Source: Niebla homalea (taxonomy: Eukaryota > Ascomycota > Lecanoromycetes > Lecanorales > Ramalinaceae). From it: DNA of 64,000 nucleotides. The notes below the pieces were generated by a model. The model saw only the letters and a program-made list of their open reading frames with translations, was not told where the DNA came from and ran no database searches. A program made the position numbers and the translations under genes. Of the stretch, positions 41,961 to 55,179 are shown piece after piece; the stretch's first letter is position 1, and every line of letters starts with the position of its first letter. The stretch is taken from the NCBI GenBank assembly GCA_019925105.1, contig JAHGAU010000026.1, forward strand, positions 744,001 to 808,000. Direction: 5' to 3'.

Positions 41961-42672
41961 AGCAAATATGTCAGGGGGGGCCCATCTCAGTCTTCTCCTT
42001 GGGATGGGACAGAAACGATGCATCAAGGGAGCGCTGGGGTAACGAGGCATGTATATGGCCGGGTGAGAGCGTTTGACTGCATTCTACCGTTGCTTGTCCT
42101 ATTCATACACGTGGCGATTGACGTGAGCAAATGGATATGATACTCATGATAGATGTCACCTCAGCAAATGGCTTGGGCTTGCAAAGCCTCATTTGACGTC
42201 TGGATCTCATCTATAAGCCTTTGCCATATCGACCTTATCCTGTGGTCATTCAGCCTTGGATGCAGCCGAAAAGGGGACGAAGCCGGTATTAGTCACGACT
42301 GACTTCAAAGCAGAAAAAGAGATGACTCGCCGGACTCCGTAGATTGAAGAAATGATAATCAATCGGGTCACTAACGCCTCTTCCCTCGCTATGTCCTGGG
42401 TATATCGACCACGCTCGTAATTTCATTACACACTCATCATGAAGATAGCATCCCGAGCCTCGAGGGAATCACATGCCGTATCAGCAAATCGAACACTCTC
42501 ATCCTCGGTGGTTACTGGAGCTCGGACTCAGAGTCCTTGAGTTCGCACTATGGTCACCACTGACGACAGGACTATTAAGTTTAGTCTTTCGCCGTTACGG
42601 GGGGTCGCTGCTTTCTCGCTCACAGCTAGCTCCACATGGCAGATTCGATGGACGCCTCTTCGGGAACCAGTG
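41961..42672. other. Convergent 3' intergenic region, CK2 beta / MED19
   Basis: Two converging 3' ends; no gene recognised. Frames on both strands over 42473-42671 are continuations or shadows of MED19 coding sequence. Confidence 0.45.
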
Positions 42673-43813
42673 CTACCGTCCTCCAAACGCGCTGAAGCTA
42701 GGGGTGCGTGGGTTCCCACCGTGGCCACCGGCAGGACTGTTCGAGAAGTCTTTGGTCTTCCGTCGCTTCTTGTCACCCCTGCTGCTCCGGCTGTTCTTGC
42801 TCGTGTACGTTTCTCCTGACTCGTACCCTTCGAGATCCATCTCGTCGTCCACGAAACCTTCGCCGTATCCTTCAAAACTTCCATCGTCGTAGCGGCGTTT
42901 CTTGGTGTTGCGGCGGGCACGGATGGGCTCGCCGGTCCCTCCGTTTGTTGGCCCAGCGGAGGAGGCGGGCGCATGCTCTACGGCCTTGCCATTTACTTTC
43001 GCGTCCTTGCGGGGTTTTCCGGCAGCGCTGTTTGGATTCGGTCGATCGCTGATGCCCAGAATGTCCTCCCACTTGTTCCCCTCCGGCACTGGCCCCGGCA
43101 ATAACTGAAATGCCTTCTCAAGTTTCCCCTTGATTGCCTCCGACAACCCATTCTGCACGTTCTTGCCATGCACCTTCTGATTCTGCCATTCCTCCTCCGG
43201 CCACTGCGACATCTCCGCCAAGCCCATCATGCCTCGAGCGCCTGAGGCAACGGCCTCTTCGTGCTTAATGCTCTTGTTCTTGCCGGCCAGGCTCAGGGTT
43301 TTGATCTGGCCTTCGTAGGACTTGCGCATCTTGTTGATTTTCTCGCCAGTAAGGGGATCGGTGCGGGCGACGGTCGCGGCTAGGGGATCGAGACCCATGA
43401 CGGAGATGAGGTTGGTGGAGAGGTGGGAGGTTTGAGGGGCCGGTAGAGCTTGAGGGGCTTGAGGTGGCGCATGGTCTTGAGAGCTTTGTGGGGAACCATG
43501 AACTAGAGGGCCGACTTCTTGACTGTCAACTCAATTGACTCATGGAAGAGCAAGGAGCTTGGGGGAGTTGTCAGAAGTAGGTCTTACCCTTCTGACTTGG
43601 CGCCGGGTACGACGGCGGCGCGGTCGTCTCCACGGCTCCATCGTGTTGTGGTAACGTAGATTCCTCAACGGACTCTGATGGAGCGGGACCAGATGCGGCG
43701 AGGTGAGGGCTAGGAGGCCTCTTCTGCGGAGATTTGATTGAGGATGGGTTAGTAAGGTCGTTCATGGCATTGTTCTGTTGGATTGGAGCGGATGGGCGTT
43801 GCTGGACGTCCAT
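42673..43813 (-). CDS. MED19: Mediator complex subunit 19 (Rox3)
   Basis: Subunit of the head module of Mediator, which links activators to RNA polymerase II. Exons 43813-43588 and 43502-42673; 351 residues. Family signatures in exon 2: S-T-N-L-I-S-V-M-G-L-D-P-L-A-A-T-V-A-R, then L-L-P-G-P-V-P-E-G-N-K-W-E-D-I-L-G, then K-K-R-R-Y-D-D-G-S-F-E-G-Y-G-E-G-F. The intron is real (the exon 1 frame ends soon after a GTAAGA donor), but three acceptors keep the frame: 43503 (CTCTAG, chosen for its pyrimidine tract and branch spacing) and two AAG sites a few bases upstream, changing the product by up to four residues. The frame stays open upstream to an ATG at 44035, but those residues include a hydrophobic run foreign to Mediator, so M-D-V-Q-Q-R at 43813 is preferred. 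Confidence 0.88.
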
Positions 43814-44782
43814 GGCTTCAAGGTTGGTACTGTGCGAAGTCTTGACATGGTGTGAAGTGTCGCGAAGGTGTGATGGGTTGAGAGTGGAGATGGCAGACTG
43901 GCTCATCAAGAGCGACGCGGCGATGAAGAATAGACGAAGACTGAAGAGTGAAGGAAAACGAGACTTACGAGAGGACATGGCGCTTGGGCGCCCGACGCTT
44001 CTTTCCTTCTTGCAGCCAATTCGGGAGATCGGCAATCCCCGGTTTCCTTACCGCGCTAGTCGTTCAAACGGTTTTGATCGTCACTTCAGCCCTAAGCTTT
44101 TTCGTCCCATTCTGTCTATCCCGTAACTCTACTCTACATACTGAGTGCATGAATGTGGTGGGGTCCTGAGAGTCACGATACAAGTATATCCCAGGCACTC
44201 AATAATGCGATGCCCAGTTCTACCTGGAATTTCCAACTCAACTGAGCAATGTCTATATTTCTGAGGAATTTCAGAAGCTCAATAGTTGATCCTGACCTCA
44301 TTCAAGGAGTAGATTCTTTGACCCATGGAAAGAACTTGGACTGGCATCTGACAGCATTATCGTCATACACCAGAATCACAACTTGGGGGCCTCTTTGGTC
44401 CATGTCTTGCCTTCTCCGGTTGAAAACAATTGGCGCCTGTAAAGAAGCCTTCTTCCCAGAGAATCAGAGATTTGATTCAAAGGGTCTTCTGTTCCAAAGC
44501 TGAGTCTCAGCCAATAAGAAGACGGTATTGTCACACGAGCATTTTTGTCGCGTGCTGCTCTCAACCACCATTCGTTTGCGACCCCTCGTTTTGACGACAA
44601 TAAATCCTGATGGACTCCCTCTTCACTTCTTTCTTCTCAATCGATTTATTTCTCCGTTTGGGAAGCATTGCGAACAAAACTATTGTGATTCTGCACACAT
44701 TCTGCGTCAAGTGATACGTTGCTGCTGCTTTCAATTCAAGTCAAGACCGGTCGTCACTGCCTGACTATTGCCATTTCACAGC
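43814..44782. other. Divergent promoter region, MED19 / bHLH factor
   Basis: No gene recognised. An ATG at 43978 on the minus strand followed by a GTAAGT could mark a 5' leader intron of MED19; this is a possibility only. Confidence 0.35.
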
Positions 44783-45927
44783 ATGCCTCGCCCGACCATG
44801 CCACCGACACCCACCAGCTCTACTGACATCACAGGGAAGGAGAAGCCCAAATTTGGATCATCGGAAAAGCCGTTCAACCTTCCTCCACCAGCCATCAAGC
44901 CGAAGGGTCGCGCCTCCCACAATAAGCCTTCTGCACCCCGATCGATTCAGCCAGCAAACCCTACGTACTCGCTTCCTCCGCCACCCACGCGGTCGCGAAG
45001 AATCATACAAATGAATCCCTCATCCGAATCTCAAGACGGTGCGAAAGCAGCAGGCAAGGCCGTCGCAGAGGCTGCCAATCAAGGACTCCAAGCTACGTCC
45101 AATCAGAAACCGGCACCCAAGAAGCAGCCTACTTCTACCTCCGCTGCTGGCAAGAAGATTGCAAGGAAGACCGCACACAGCGTGATTGAACGGCGCAGGA
45201 GGAGCAAGATGAACGAGGAGTTTGCCACTCTTCAGGCCATGATTCCTGCCTGTGCCGGGCAAGAGATGCATAAGCTCTCCATACTCCAGGTATGACTGCT
45301 CTTCGCATCTACCATTCATGGCGCTGCGGTGCCAAGAAGCCTGAACCATCATTCTTCTGACTTTCTGATCAGGCAAGCATCGATTATCTCCGTTATCTCG
45401 AAGGTTGTGTCACCGATCTCAGGGCTGCAAATAATGCCCTTTCCACTCCACTTGTCCAACCGCAAGCGCCATCTCTTCGCACAAGCAACTTGTCTTTAAC
45501 CAGCTTGGATGACAACGAAGATGATGAGGACGACCAAGATGGCGTTCCTGCGGCTGAAGATGAGACGATGGAAGACGCAGCACCTGCAAGTGGAAGCGCA
45601 ACGCCTCTAGTCAGCCCACAGAAGGATGGAAGCTACGCTACGCCCATGTCCATCGCCAATTCGCCCAGGGTTGATGCCCAGCACAACTTTGGACATTCCT
45701 TGCCATCTCCTGCGTACGGCCCTCAGACCCGGCTTCAACAGAGCCATCCTTCTGGTTCGGGTCATGCGAACGCCCCCATATTGACATCTCCTACCATCAT
45801 GCCAAGCAAGGATCAAGATGAAGAGGCCACGGAAGTTTTGCTGAGTCTGAACAAGGATAGGAGGTATTCGACATCGGACGGCAAAGCGAGAAGAGGTCTC
45901 AGTGTGAAGGATCTCCTGACGCATTGA
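44783..45927 (+). CDS. bHLH transcription factor
   Basis: Exons 44783-45289 and 45373-45927 across an 83-bp intron; 353 residues. The N-terminal 125 residues are Pro/Ser/Ala-rich with basic patches. The basic helix-loop-helix lies at about residues 130-190: R-K-T-A-H-S-V-I-E-R-R-R-R-S-K-M-N (the H-x-x-x-E-x-x-R-R pattern that reads CANNTG E-boxes), helix 1, a short loop with M-H-K-L-S-I-L-Q, and helix 2 (A-S-I-D-Y-L-R-Y-L-E) supplied by exon 2. The intron falls exactly between L-Q and A-S at the start of helix 2. An acidic stretch near residue 220 and Ser/Pro-rich sequence follow. The exact ortholog is not recognised. Start: first ATG of the frame, 44783. Confidence 0.9.
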
Positions 45928-46305
45928 GGTGATCGCTGTCGAGAGAGTTGCATGTATGCTTTTGATTCGAGCGGGATTTAGGATTCGTGATGGCTTGCGT
46001 TGGTAGCAATTGCACGCTTGAGCTCGTATGAGGATAGATTATTTTTACGGCAAAAAGATCTAATTGACAAAGCTTTTCTGATGAACGTTCTGATCAAATT
46101 GAACGTTTACTGTGGATGCAGAGGGAAGAAGCGATGCAGAATCTGCGTATTGTTTCCTCTCAAACAATCAATTGATCTCGTTTCAGTGTATATACATTCC
46201 TTCAAACACCCTCTGGTAATTTCGACTATCGAGGCACCGCAGCAACAAATGATCTGGCAGGGCAGCTGAGATGGCCAATCCCGACCAAGTCCATGCATAA
46301 TGAGT
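45928..46305. other. Convergent 3' intergenic region
   Basis: 378 bp between the bHLH and ESSS genes; no gene recognised. Confidence 0.45.
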
Positions 46306-47002
46306 CTATTTCTCTTCTCCCTGGGGAAATGGGTCTTCTAAGATGCCTTCCACTTCCAGTCTCCTTCTAGCCTCTTCCAGAGCCCATGTCTGTATCCTAA
46401 GGGGGTTGGAAATGTCAGCGTCCACTTCGTCATCCCGTACGACTCTTTTCAAGTAGACAAGAAGCTCCGAATCGCATCCTCATCATCTCCCCATTCTCAG
46501 GCCCCCTCCCCTTGTTCTATTCCACCCACTCTTCCCATTTTTCCCCCTCCCTCCCCTCCCACCCACCTTCGCCCCTTCTCGCCCAATTCCAACATACTCA
46601 ACGACCAAAGAGCTCGTGTAAAGGAAAAACTCACGAAGTATCAGGCTTGTACGCATACGCCACCGCCGTCAAGAGCAAGCTGCCACAGAACCCATATATG
46701 AACGCATTCTCCCACCCTTCCTTCTGGTACTTTTCCCCGGGCTTCACGCCGAACAGCCAGCCGCCCGGAGGGTCGTAGTGGGATTCGTGCCCGTGCGAAG
46801 GACCGCCGTGCGAGTCTTCGTGCGCTGAGGCTTCGCCCTGATGAGCGCTTTCCGAGGAGGCCGGGGTCGTGGAGGAGGATGCTAGGGTGCGGGATTTTGG
46901 GCAGGTCAGGCGGGATGGTAGTGGTGGGAGGCGTGCTGATTTAGGGATGGAGGAGGTGGTCGAGGCGTGGAGAGCTCGGGTAGGGGGGCGGAAGGGAGGC
47001 AT
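46306..47002 (-). CDS. Mitochondrial complex I accessory subunit ESSS (NDUFB11)
   Basis: Single-pass inner-membrane accessory subunit of NADH:ubiquinone oxidoreductase. Exons 47002-46635 and 46396-46306 across a 238-bp intron, the longest in this window; 152 residues. The N-terminal ~45 residues are rich in Arg, Ser, Pro and Thr without acids, a typical mitochondrial presequence. The conserved core is H-Y-D-P-P-G-G-W-L-F-G-V-K-P-G-E-K-Y, then W-E-N-A-F-I-Y-G-F-C-G-S-L with a membrane helix through A-Y-A-Y-K-P-D-T-S, completed by exon 2 (I-Q-T-W-A-L-E-E-A-R-R-R-L). Upstream in-frame ATGs as far as 47272 add sequence unlike the family and are not used. Confidence 0.93.
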
Positions 47003-47495
47003 TGGAGCTGAGAGTGGGTGATAAAAGAGGGAGCAGATGAGAGATGATGGCGGAGGGTTGGGATCAATGGAGGTCCGTCCTGTAGCGGGTGGGCTTGGCG
47101 CGCTATGTTGGCGGCGGGTTTCCGGAAGTCTCCATTTTGCCCTGACGGCCTGACGGCCTGACGGCCAAGCGGCCTTTCCCTCCTCACCAGGATCCTCATT
47201 TCTTGCTCCTTCCCCAACTTCTCGCTTATTGCATGGGAACATAGAAAAGGTGTGGATTGGCACAAGAAGCAATCAAAGGAGCTCAAGAATGAGCCAATTA
47301 TGTGTCTATTTTGGTGCCTGTATCTGCACACAGCGACATGTTCAAGGTCTCTTGAAGGTATATGATACAAAAGTTGCATTCCCTAGTCATCGGCCGTCAT
47401 GGATTGCCATGAGGTCTTATTATTCCTGCCATCCTCGCTAAATGCATGGTCACCGCTCACAAAGAAAAAAACCCATATGTTAATTCGCTTGAATA
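47003..47495. other. Intergenic, upstream of ESSS
   Basis: Holds a short tandem repeat (47141-47166, three copies of CTGACGGC plus a partial). No gene recognised. Confidence 0.45.
47141..47166. repeat. 8-bp tandem repeat (CTGACGGC, about three copies)
   Basis: Direct repeats in the upstream region of the ESSS gene. No function is inferred. Confidence 0.8.
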
Positions 47496-48718
47496 TCATC
47501 GTCTTGATCCTGATCTCCCTGTTCTCCTCGTGTACCTATCATCTGATCTTGAGGACTCGCTACCTGTTAATCTGTTAGCGATCGAATAGATGATTAGAGA
47601 GCAGAAGACTTACTGTCAGTAGTATAGTAATCGGAATAATAGCTGCTTCCAGCATACTCGGTCTTTTGCTTCCGGTCTCTTCTCCTCTTCAGGCCCAAGA
47701 TGACCGCCAATGCAGTCAGACCGCCTGCGACAGCTGTCAGACCACCGACGTTGCTCCTCCTTCGTGGCGGCTTTTCAACTCGAGCAGGACGCATGCCAAA
47801 CCACCTTCTTCCACCAGCAGCACCAGCGCCACCGGAGTGGTGCCTGTGCTCCTCAATGTATGTCGTCGTTTGTGTCCGTCTCCGACGGCGCAAGCCCAAA
47901 CATGCGAGGACCGCGTCGGCTGCGCTTGCGAAGCAGCAGCAGATCAGCAAGAGGATGAGGAGAATGATGCCTGCAATCACGCCAATAACGATGCCGGCGA
48001 TTGCACCGCCGCTCAAACCATTGTTACTGGTCGTGGACTGTGCTGCAGCGGCCCCGCTAGAAGCCGCGGCGGACATGAAGGGTACTGTGGTTGTTGCTGA
48101 GCCTGTCGAGAGGACGGTTGTCACAGCATTGCTGGTCGGTCGCAAGGGAGCTGTATTGGTGGCGGCAGCTGTCGTTATGATCTGTCCGAGATAGGAGGAG
48201 CTGGTTTCATCACCATTGCCGTTACTCGCTTGGCATTGGCCGGCGTATGCGCAGTATTGGCCTGTCGCACAGCAGATTGACCCGCATGGGCTTTCTCCCA
48301 TGCCATTGTTGCATGAGATTCCTGAGATGCCTGAGGCCGCGGTTGCCGTCGGTGCGGAACCGAGAAAGGAACTATAGGTGGACACATGAGTGACAAGGTC
48401 GGTCTCGACGTAAGTAGTGGTGTAGTACTCCCATCCGGATTGGTCGTTATTGGCGGCGGCTGCGGTACCACTTCCTCCCCCACTATTGCAGACCGCTTGT
48501 CCAGCTGAATTGGTACCGCATGTTTGATCCCCGGTGCAGCATAGCTGACCGGTCCAGCCACATGGACTTGCACAATTCCGTTCGGAGAGGTAGTGATATC
48601 TTGATTCTAGCAATTGCTTGAATTCTTCTTCTTGCGGACTTGGTAGAGCATTGACTGAGGAGGATGTGAGCATTGTGGAGAGGAGCGCCAGCAGCGGTGC
48701 TGGCTGGAGACGCCACAT
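47496..48718 (-). CDS. Cysteine-rich single-pass surface protein
   Basis: Exons 48718-47614 and 47563-47496 across a 50-bp intron (GTAAGT donor, CTAAC branch, CAG acceptor); 390 residues. Unspliced, the frame stops 12 residues after the donor; the short second exon gives a Ser/Arg-rich end instead and is likely but not proven. Layout: signal peptide (about 1-24); cysteine module 1, C-x3-C-x6-CC-x5-C-x9-C (C49-C77); a second CC-x5-C cluster (C136-C162); a Ser/Thr/Ala-rich stalk; a transmembrane helix at about 238-263 ending in several Cys; then a basic cytoplasmic tail with an R-R-R-R run and a Tyr-rich end. The shape resembles fungal wall-stress sensors (Wsc/Mid2-like), but the cysteine modules are not WSC domains. 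Module 1 recurs in the neighbouring gene at 49398-50165. Confidence 0.8.
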
Positions 48719-49397
48719 TTTTGAGAAAGTCTGATTTTGTGGTCAGCTCTGTGGGAGTGCGTGTTGATGTGGTCAAAAGTGAATTTTCCGACGACAACGA
48801 CGACGACGACGACGACAAGCACCAAGAGAATGTTCAATGAGCGACAATGGCAATGACCGTAGAGAAGAGCATGCAGACAAGTGAGTGATGAACAGAAAGT
48901 GGATGAAAGTTCCCTTCCCAGCGTTTCTATCAGCGACAAATTGCCCGTCCCAACCTCCCCCCTGCCACACTTTTTCAGTGGCTCGCTTCGACCAACCAGG
49001 GCGCACCACAGCTCAAGTTAATACCGGTGGATTGCAAATATTACAGAGGCTGGATCAATTGATGACGATGACTCAAGAGACAGCCTAAAGAGGCTGTTCC
49101 AAATAAAAGCCAACGGTCGCCGTTGGAGAATTATCGACAGAGCCCACCACCATGATGCGCGCGGGGCTCTTGGCAAAAGTGATGCGCTGGCGGGTCAACC
49201 CCGGCTAATCAAAGCATCGCTAATCTAATCTCGAGTCTTATGTAAGCCAGATCTTTTTGGACAGGCTCACAAAGCTATGTACAGGATTTCATGGCTCATT
49301 CACCCGCATTATCGTCGGCCCCAATTTCAAATGGTGGCTTGTAAATTCTTGCGCATCCAAGCGCATTCATTCACCAAGATGCCTTCAAGCTGTTCTT
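48719..49397. other. Intergenic between two cysteine-rich protein genes
   Basis: Contains an ACG/ACA-rich trinucleotide tract at about 48789-48818 near the start of the downstream gene. No gene recognised. Confidence 0.4.
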
Positions 49398-50165
49398 TTA
49401 GAGAAGATGTCCACCAGCTAACCCCAATGCGACTCCGGCTCCCCATCCATATATCATTGCGCAACCCGTTGGCGCTGGTCCTGCATTAGAGCTCTCTCCG
49501 AATACAAAAGAATTCCCTCCAGCCGACGACTTTGCCCCTCCGAGTGTGGAGCACTGACTTTCCTGCAACCCATGGCAAGCCTCCTTGCTCAGGCTTGAGC
49601 AGATTGACTCGGCTGAGGAAGCCGGCACTGCTGCTTGTTGCGTGACCTGTCCTTGCGCGCCCGACACAGTGACACCATACCCTCCACCTCCCTCTATGAA
49701 CCCAGTACATTTTGCCGACTCGGCTTGACAGCTCGAAAACGACTTTGAACAGTCCGCTGCGTCTGCGTATTTGGTTGGTAGGACGGGGAAAGGATAGTAT
49801 TGATTTGACAGCGTACTTGTTCCTTGGATGGCGTGAGTGATTGCTGCGCCTGGGGCTGCCACTGCAGAGCCAGCCGCCGGTGTTGCCGTCGCACTTCCGG
49901 CGCCTGGTACTCTACCCGTACATACCGCCCTTTCTGGGCAGCACCCGACATTTCCAGCGTCATCCCGACCACAGGATGCTTTCTTGCCACAACACAAGTC
50001 AGAGTCTAGCGAGGCGCATGAATTTGCGCATTTGCTAGAACGTTGAAAGAGATTCAGACCAGGAGGCAACGAGGCTTCAGGGGCGTCAAAGGGCGAATAA
50101 TTGACAGCTGCACATAATTGAGGAAGTGCTATTGCCAGCGTCCAGGCTATTCTTGCGATCATCAT
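49398..50165 (-). CDS. Secreted, probably GPI-anchored cysteine-rich protein
   Basis: Intronless, 255 residues from the ATG at 50165. The frame stays open upstream to 50318, but only the 50165 start gives a signal peptide (A-R-I-A-W-T-L-A-I-A-L, cleavage near residue 20). The mature N-terminus carries the cysteine module C-x3-C-x7-CC-x5-C-x9-C (C46 to C75), followed directly by a CC pair. A Gly/Ala/Ser-rich middle holds further cysteines (around S-F-S-S-C-Q-A-E-S-A-K-C). The end is a short hydrophobic stretch without charged residues (A-G-V-A-L-G-L-A-G-G), as in GPI-anchor signals. Expected on the cell wall or outer membrane surface. The module matches that of the next gene on the same strand. 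No enzymatic motif is seen. Confidence 0.78.
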   Translation of the reverse strand: MMIARIAWTLAIALPQLCAAVNYSPFDAPEASLPPGLNLFQRSSKCANSCASLDSDLCCGKKASCGRDDAGNVGCCPERAVCTGRVPGAGSATATPAAGSAVAAPGAAITHAIQGTSTLSNQYYPFPVLPTKYADAADCSKSFSSCQAESAKCTGFIEGGGGYGVTVSGAQGQVTQQAAVPASSAESICSSLSKEACHGLQESQCSTLGGAKSSAGGNSFVFGESSNAGPAPTGCAMIYGWGAGVALGLAGGHLL

Positions 50166-50770
50166 CTTCGTTGAGGAGGCCAAAGGCTTGAACTGTGCTT
50201 CAGGGGTGGTGGCTTTGCTGGTGCGGTACGTGCACCACTGACGCTTCAGGAGTTGGCGGAAACTACTCCAAGTCAGCAACTGCTCTGTTCTGTAGATTAT
50301 TACCGCTTGGCAACTCAATGATGTCGGCTGGGATCAATCGATGGTCTGCAAAGCTGCCAACTTCGAGCAGATAATATGTTGGTGTAAATAATAAATCCGA
50401 AGTCCAGGGCAACGGGGTTCGCGGAGTTTGTTCCGCGCCTTTATCCACCATGCTAGCCTGGGCAAGCCTGGAGACTATCCCAAATCATCAGCAATGGCTA
50501 CAGCGTGGCTTGACCCACGAGTGCACAAATAAGTGATGGGCAGCTTGTGATAAGACCTTAAACCCCTTAGCCAGCATGTGAACGGCCTGGATCCAGTCAC
50601 TCACCTCCAACTCCCGTTGAACGCACCTGCCTTGGATGCGTGCCTACCACTCTGGACATCATGGCTTCGCACCAGCTCGAAAATGGGGTCCTCTGCCGTC
50701 TTACACAGCATGCAATACGCAGCATCAAAGCAGAGCTGCCTGCAGAGCGTCTGCGCTGTCAGCTTCAGGA
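50166..50770. other. Divergent promoter region
   Basis: Shared by the GPI-type protein gene and the mitochondrial prolyl-tRNA synthetase gene. No gene or motif recognised. Confidence 0.35.
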
Positions 50771-52849
50771 ATGCCATTTGTCTTTTCGCCCAAAAAGATC
50801 CTCAGTACCTTAAGTCCTCCACGATCACCGCGCTGGGACATAGGTCGGGCTCATTCCAGCCGCAATGCTGCTTCTGAAGAAGAACCTCGGAAGGCACTAT
50901 CAAACTTCTGGACACCGTCCATTGCATCTCGCAGAATAAACTGTGTCGAAGATGGTGAATAGACGTGTATTCAATCACAGATCCAGGCTAACATGATGCA
51001 AGCCACCTCCAGTCACGTTCTTGCTCGATGCGGATTCTACACTCAGGTTGGAGGACTGAGAGCACACACTTTTGGCAAGATGTCCCTAACTGACCATATT
51101 AGACAAGCCCCGGAATCTTCCATTTGCTTCCTCTGGGTCTTCGCGTTCAACAGAAGCTTGAAAGCTTGATTGACAAACATATGAGAAACCTTGGAGCATC
51201 TAAGCTCTCACTCTCGACCTTGTCCATGCGGAGTCTCTGGATCACAACAAATCGTCTTGAGGACAAGAAAAAGGAGGTTTGTCCGTTACTGTGTACCTCG
51301 TGCTGATCTCAATGCTGACTATTTGTCTAGCAATTTTCGCTCCGCGATCGCCATGACAATGACTTCCTTCTAGCTCCTACTCACGAGGAAGAGATCACAT
51401 ACCTTGCCGCTAGCCAGGTCAAAAGTTACAAAGAGTTGCCTCTTCGTTTGTATCAGATTTGTGAGCTTGCAGGACACTCGATTATTGGCTTTTAATTGAC
51501 TCTTGTAAGCGCGCAAGTATCGGGACGAAATTCGACCGAGGGAAGGTCTCCTCCGCGCTCGTGAATTCATCATGAAAGATCTCTATACATTTGACTGGAC
51601 CCAGGAGCTTGCCAAAAAGACGTACGAAAAGGTCCGCAATGCTTACAAAGCATTCTTCGGAGATCTTAAGCTGGACTGTCTTGTCGCCGAAGCCTCTTCA
51701 GGAAGTATAGGTGGGAATCTGAGCCACGAGTATCACTTGCCGAGCTCCAACGGTGAAGACGAGGTGGTCTCGTGTGATTCGTGTAACTATGCGGCAAGCG
51801 CCGAGTTAGCGGAGCGCCGAGAATTTGAGAGAACGTCGACAGTACGGATTTCCCAAGACCAAATGTCTTCTTTGGTACAAATTGTCTCCTATACGGGGAC
51901 AAGGGACATCCCCGTCGAGCGAATCGTTTACACTACTTCTGACTTCAACACATTGGTAGTTGGGATTATGCCAGTCAGAAAAGACCAGTCAGCCCAGGTC
52001 CTCATAAAACCTCATGTGCTGAAGGAGTATTCAGTCGACCTGGATATCCCATGCCCGATTCAAAGCTTCCTACAGCATGTCCAGCAGCGGCAAGGAAGCA
52101 CAAGTACAGAGCCCAACCCTCGAGTCATTTGCATCCTCGATCGAAACGTGATTTGTGACAGCTTCAATCCAGACATGGTCACCATTGGAGGGGTGACAAT
52201 TCTCGCCGAGGTGCAAAGACCGGGATTTGATCTGGCCGCCATTCAAGATGGAGAAAGGTGTCCAAGGACGGAGTGCGCTTCCGGTAGACTCAAGACTCAG
52301 AAATGTGTGGAATTGGGGCACACTTTTCATCTCGGCACCAGATATACCGCGCCATTAGGATTCACGATCCATGGTCCAGGAGCCCACGCGCAAAAAGCTG
52401 AACCCACCGATCCACAGGTAGGTGAGAAGAACAAAATCATTACCGTGCAGATGGGATGCCATGGCATTGGCATCTCGCGTCTTATCGCCGCCGTTGCTCA
52501 CGTGAACAAGGACAAAAAGGGCCTGAATTGGCCTCGAGCAATGGCGCCATTTGAAGTCATCATCATAGCAACCCAGGGGCTTGAAGATCAGGCAAATGAG
52601 GTCTATGATTCACTTCAATATGGTGAGCAATCGATTGATTGTATCATTGACGATCGAGAGCATGGTTTCGGCTACAAGATGAATGATGCCGAATTGATCG
52701 GCTATCCGGTCGTCGTTCGAGTAGGCAGGGGATGGAATGAGGAGAGGAGGAAATGCATGATTCAGTGCCGCCGTCCGGAGCCACTTCAGGAGGACGTGCC
52801 CTTCACGGACCTGAAGCGAAGAATTCTCGAAGTATTGGATCGATTGTAA
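50771..52849 (+). CDS. AIM10: Mitochondrial prolyl-tRNA synthetase
   Basis: Class II aminoacyl-tRNA synthetase that charges mitochondrial tRNA-Pro. Exons 50771-50954, 51003-51046, 51103-51276, 51331-51460, 51510-52849; 623 residues. The four introns are 48-56 bp. The spliced product runs S-N-F-W-T-P, then [12 protein letters not shown] (start of the catalytic core), [11 protein letters not shown], then class II motif 2 ([19 protein letters not shown]). The large exon 5 carries the insertion domain, motif 3 (G-C-H-G-I-G-I-S-R) and the C-terminal anticodon-binding domain. It is the bacterial-like mitochondrial type, not the cytosolic EPRS type. The start at 50771 gives a basic, Ser/Pro-rich leader. 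Converges on the alpha-glucosidase gene (69 bp between stop codons). Confidence 0.94.
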
Positions 52850-52918
52850 GACAGAAATATCCCAATGCCTATGCTTCAGCTCCATCTCGGAGCAAAGGCT
52901 CTATACCATAGTCATATA

Positions 52919-54925
<2,007 letters not shown>

Positions 54926-55122
54926 GTTGGAATATAATTGGTGATATCGATTAATCTAGGATGTTGGATATTGCAGTTGCTTCCACGAATCAAAACACGT
55001 TTTACAGTCAAGATATGTTTCAAAATCAAATGACGTCAATACAACATTGACCCTGCTGTCAGTACAACGCCTAAAATGGCTTCCGCTGCGGTACGGACTC
55101 CACCCCTCCGCCATGTCATCAG

Positions 55123-55179
55123 CCCCACCGCCTAAGCTCAAGATTGGGATCTGGGGATGTGGGGAAGGATTGTGTGGGG
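55123..55179. promoter_or_regulatory. Cluster of CreA/Mig1-like sites (SYGGRG)
   Basis: Hexamers matching SYGGRG occur at 55151-55156 (CTGGGG), 55159-55164 (GTGGGG) and 55174-55179 (GTGGGG), and one in the opposite orientation at 55123-55128. They lie about 200-255 bp upstream of the alpha-glucosidase start. Close pairs of such sites are the usual binding arrangement for the carbon catabolite repressor CreA. The motif is short and common, so function is inferred from the clustering and the target gene. Confidence 0.45.
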
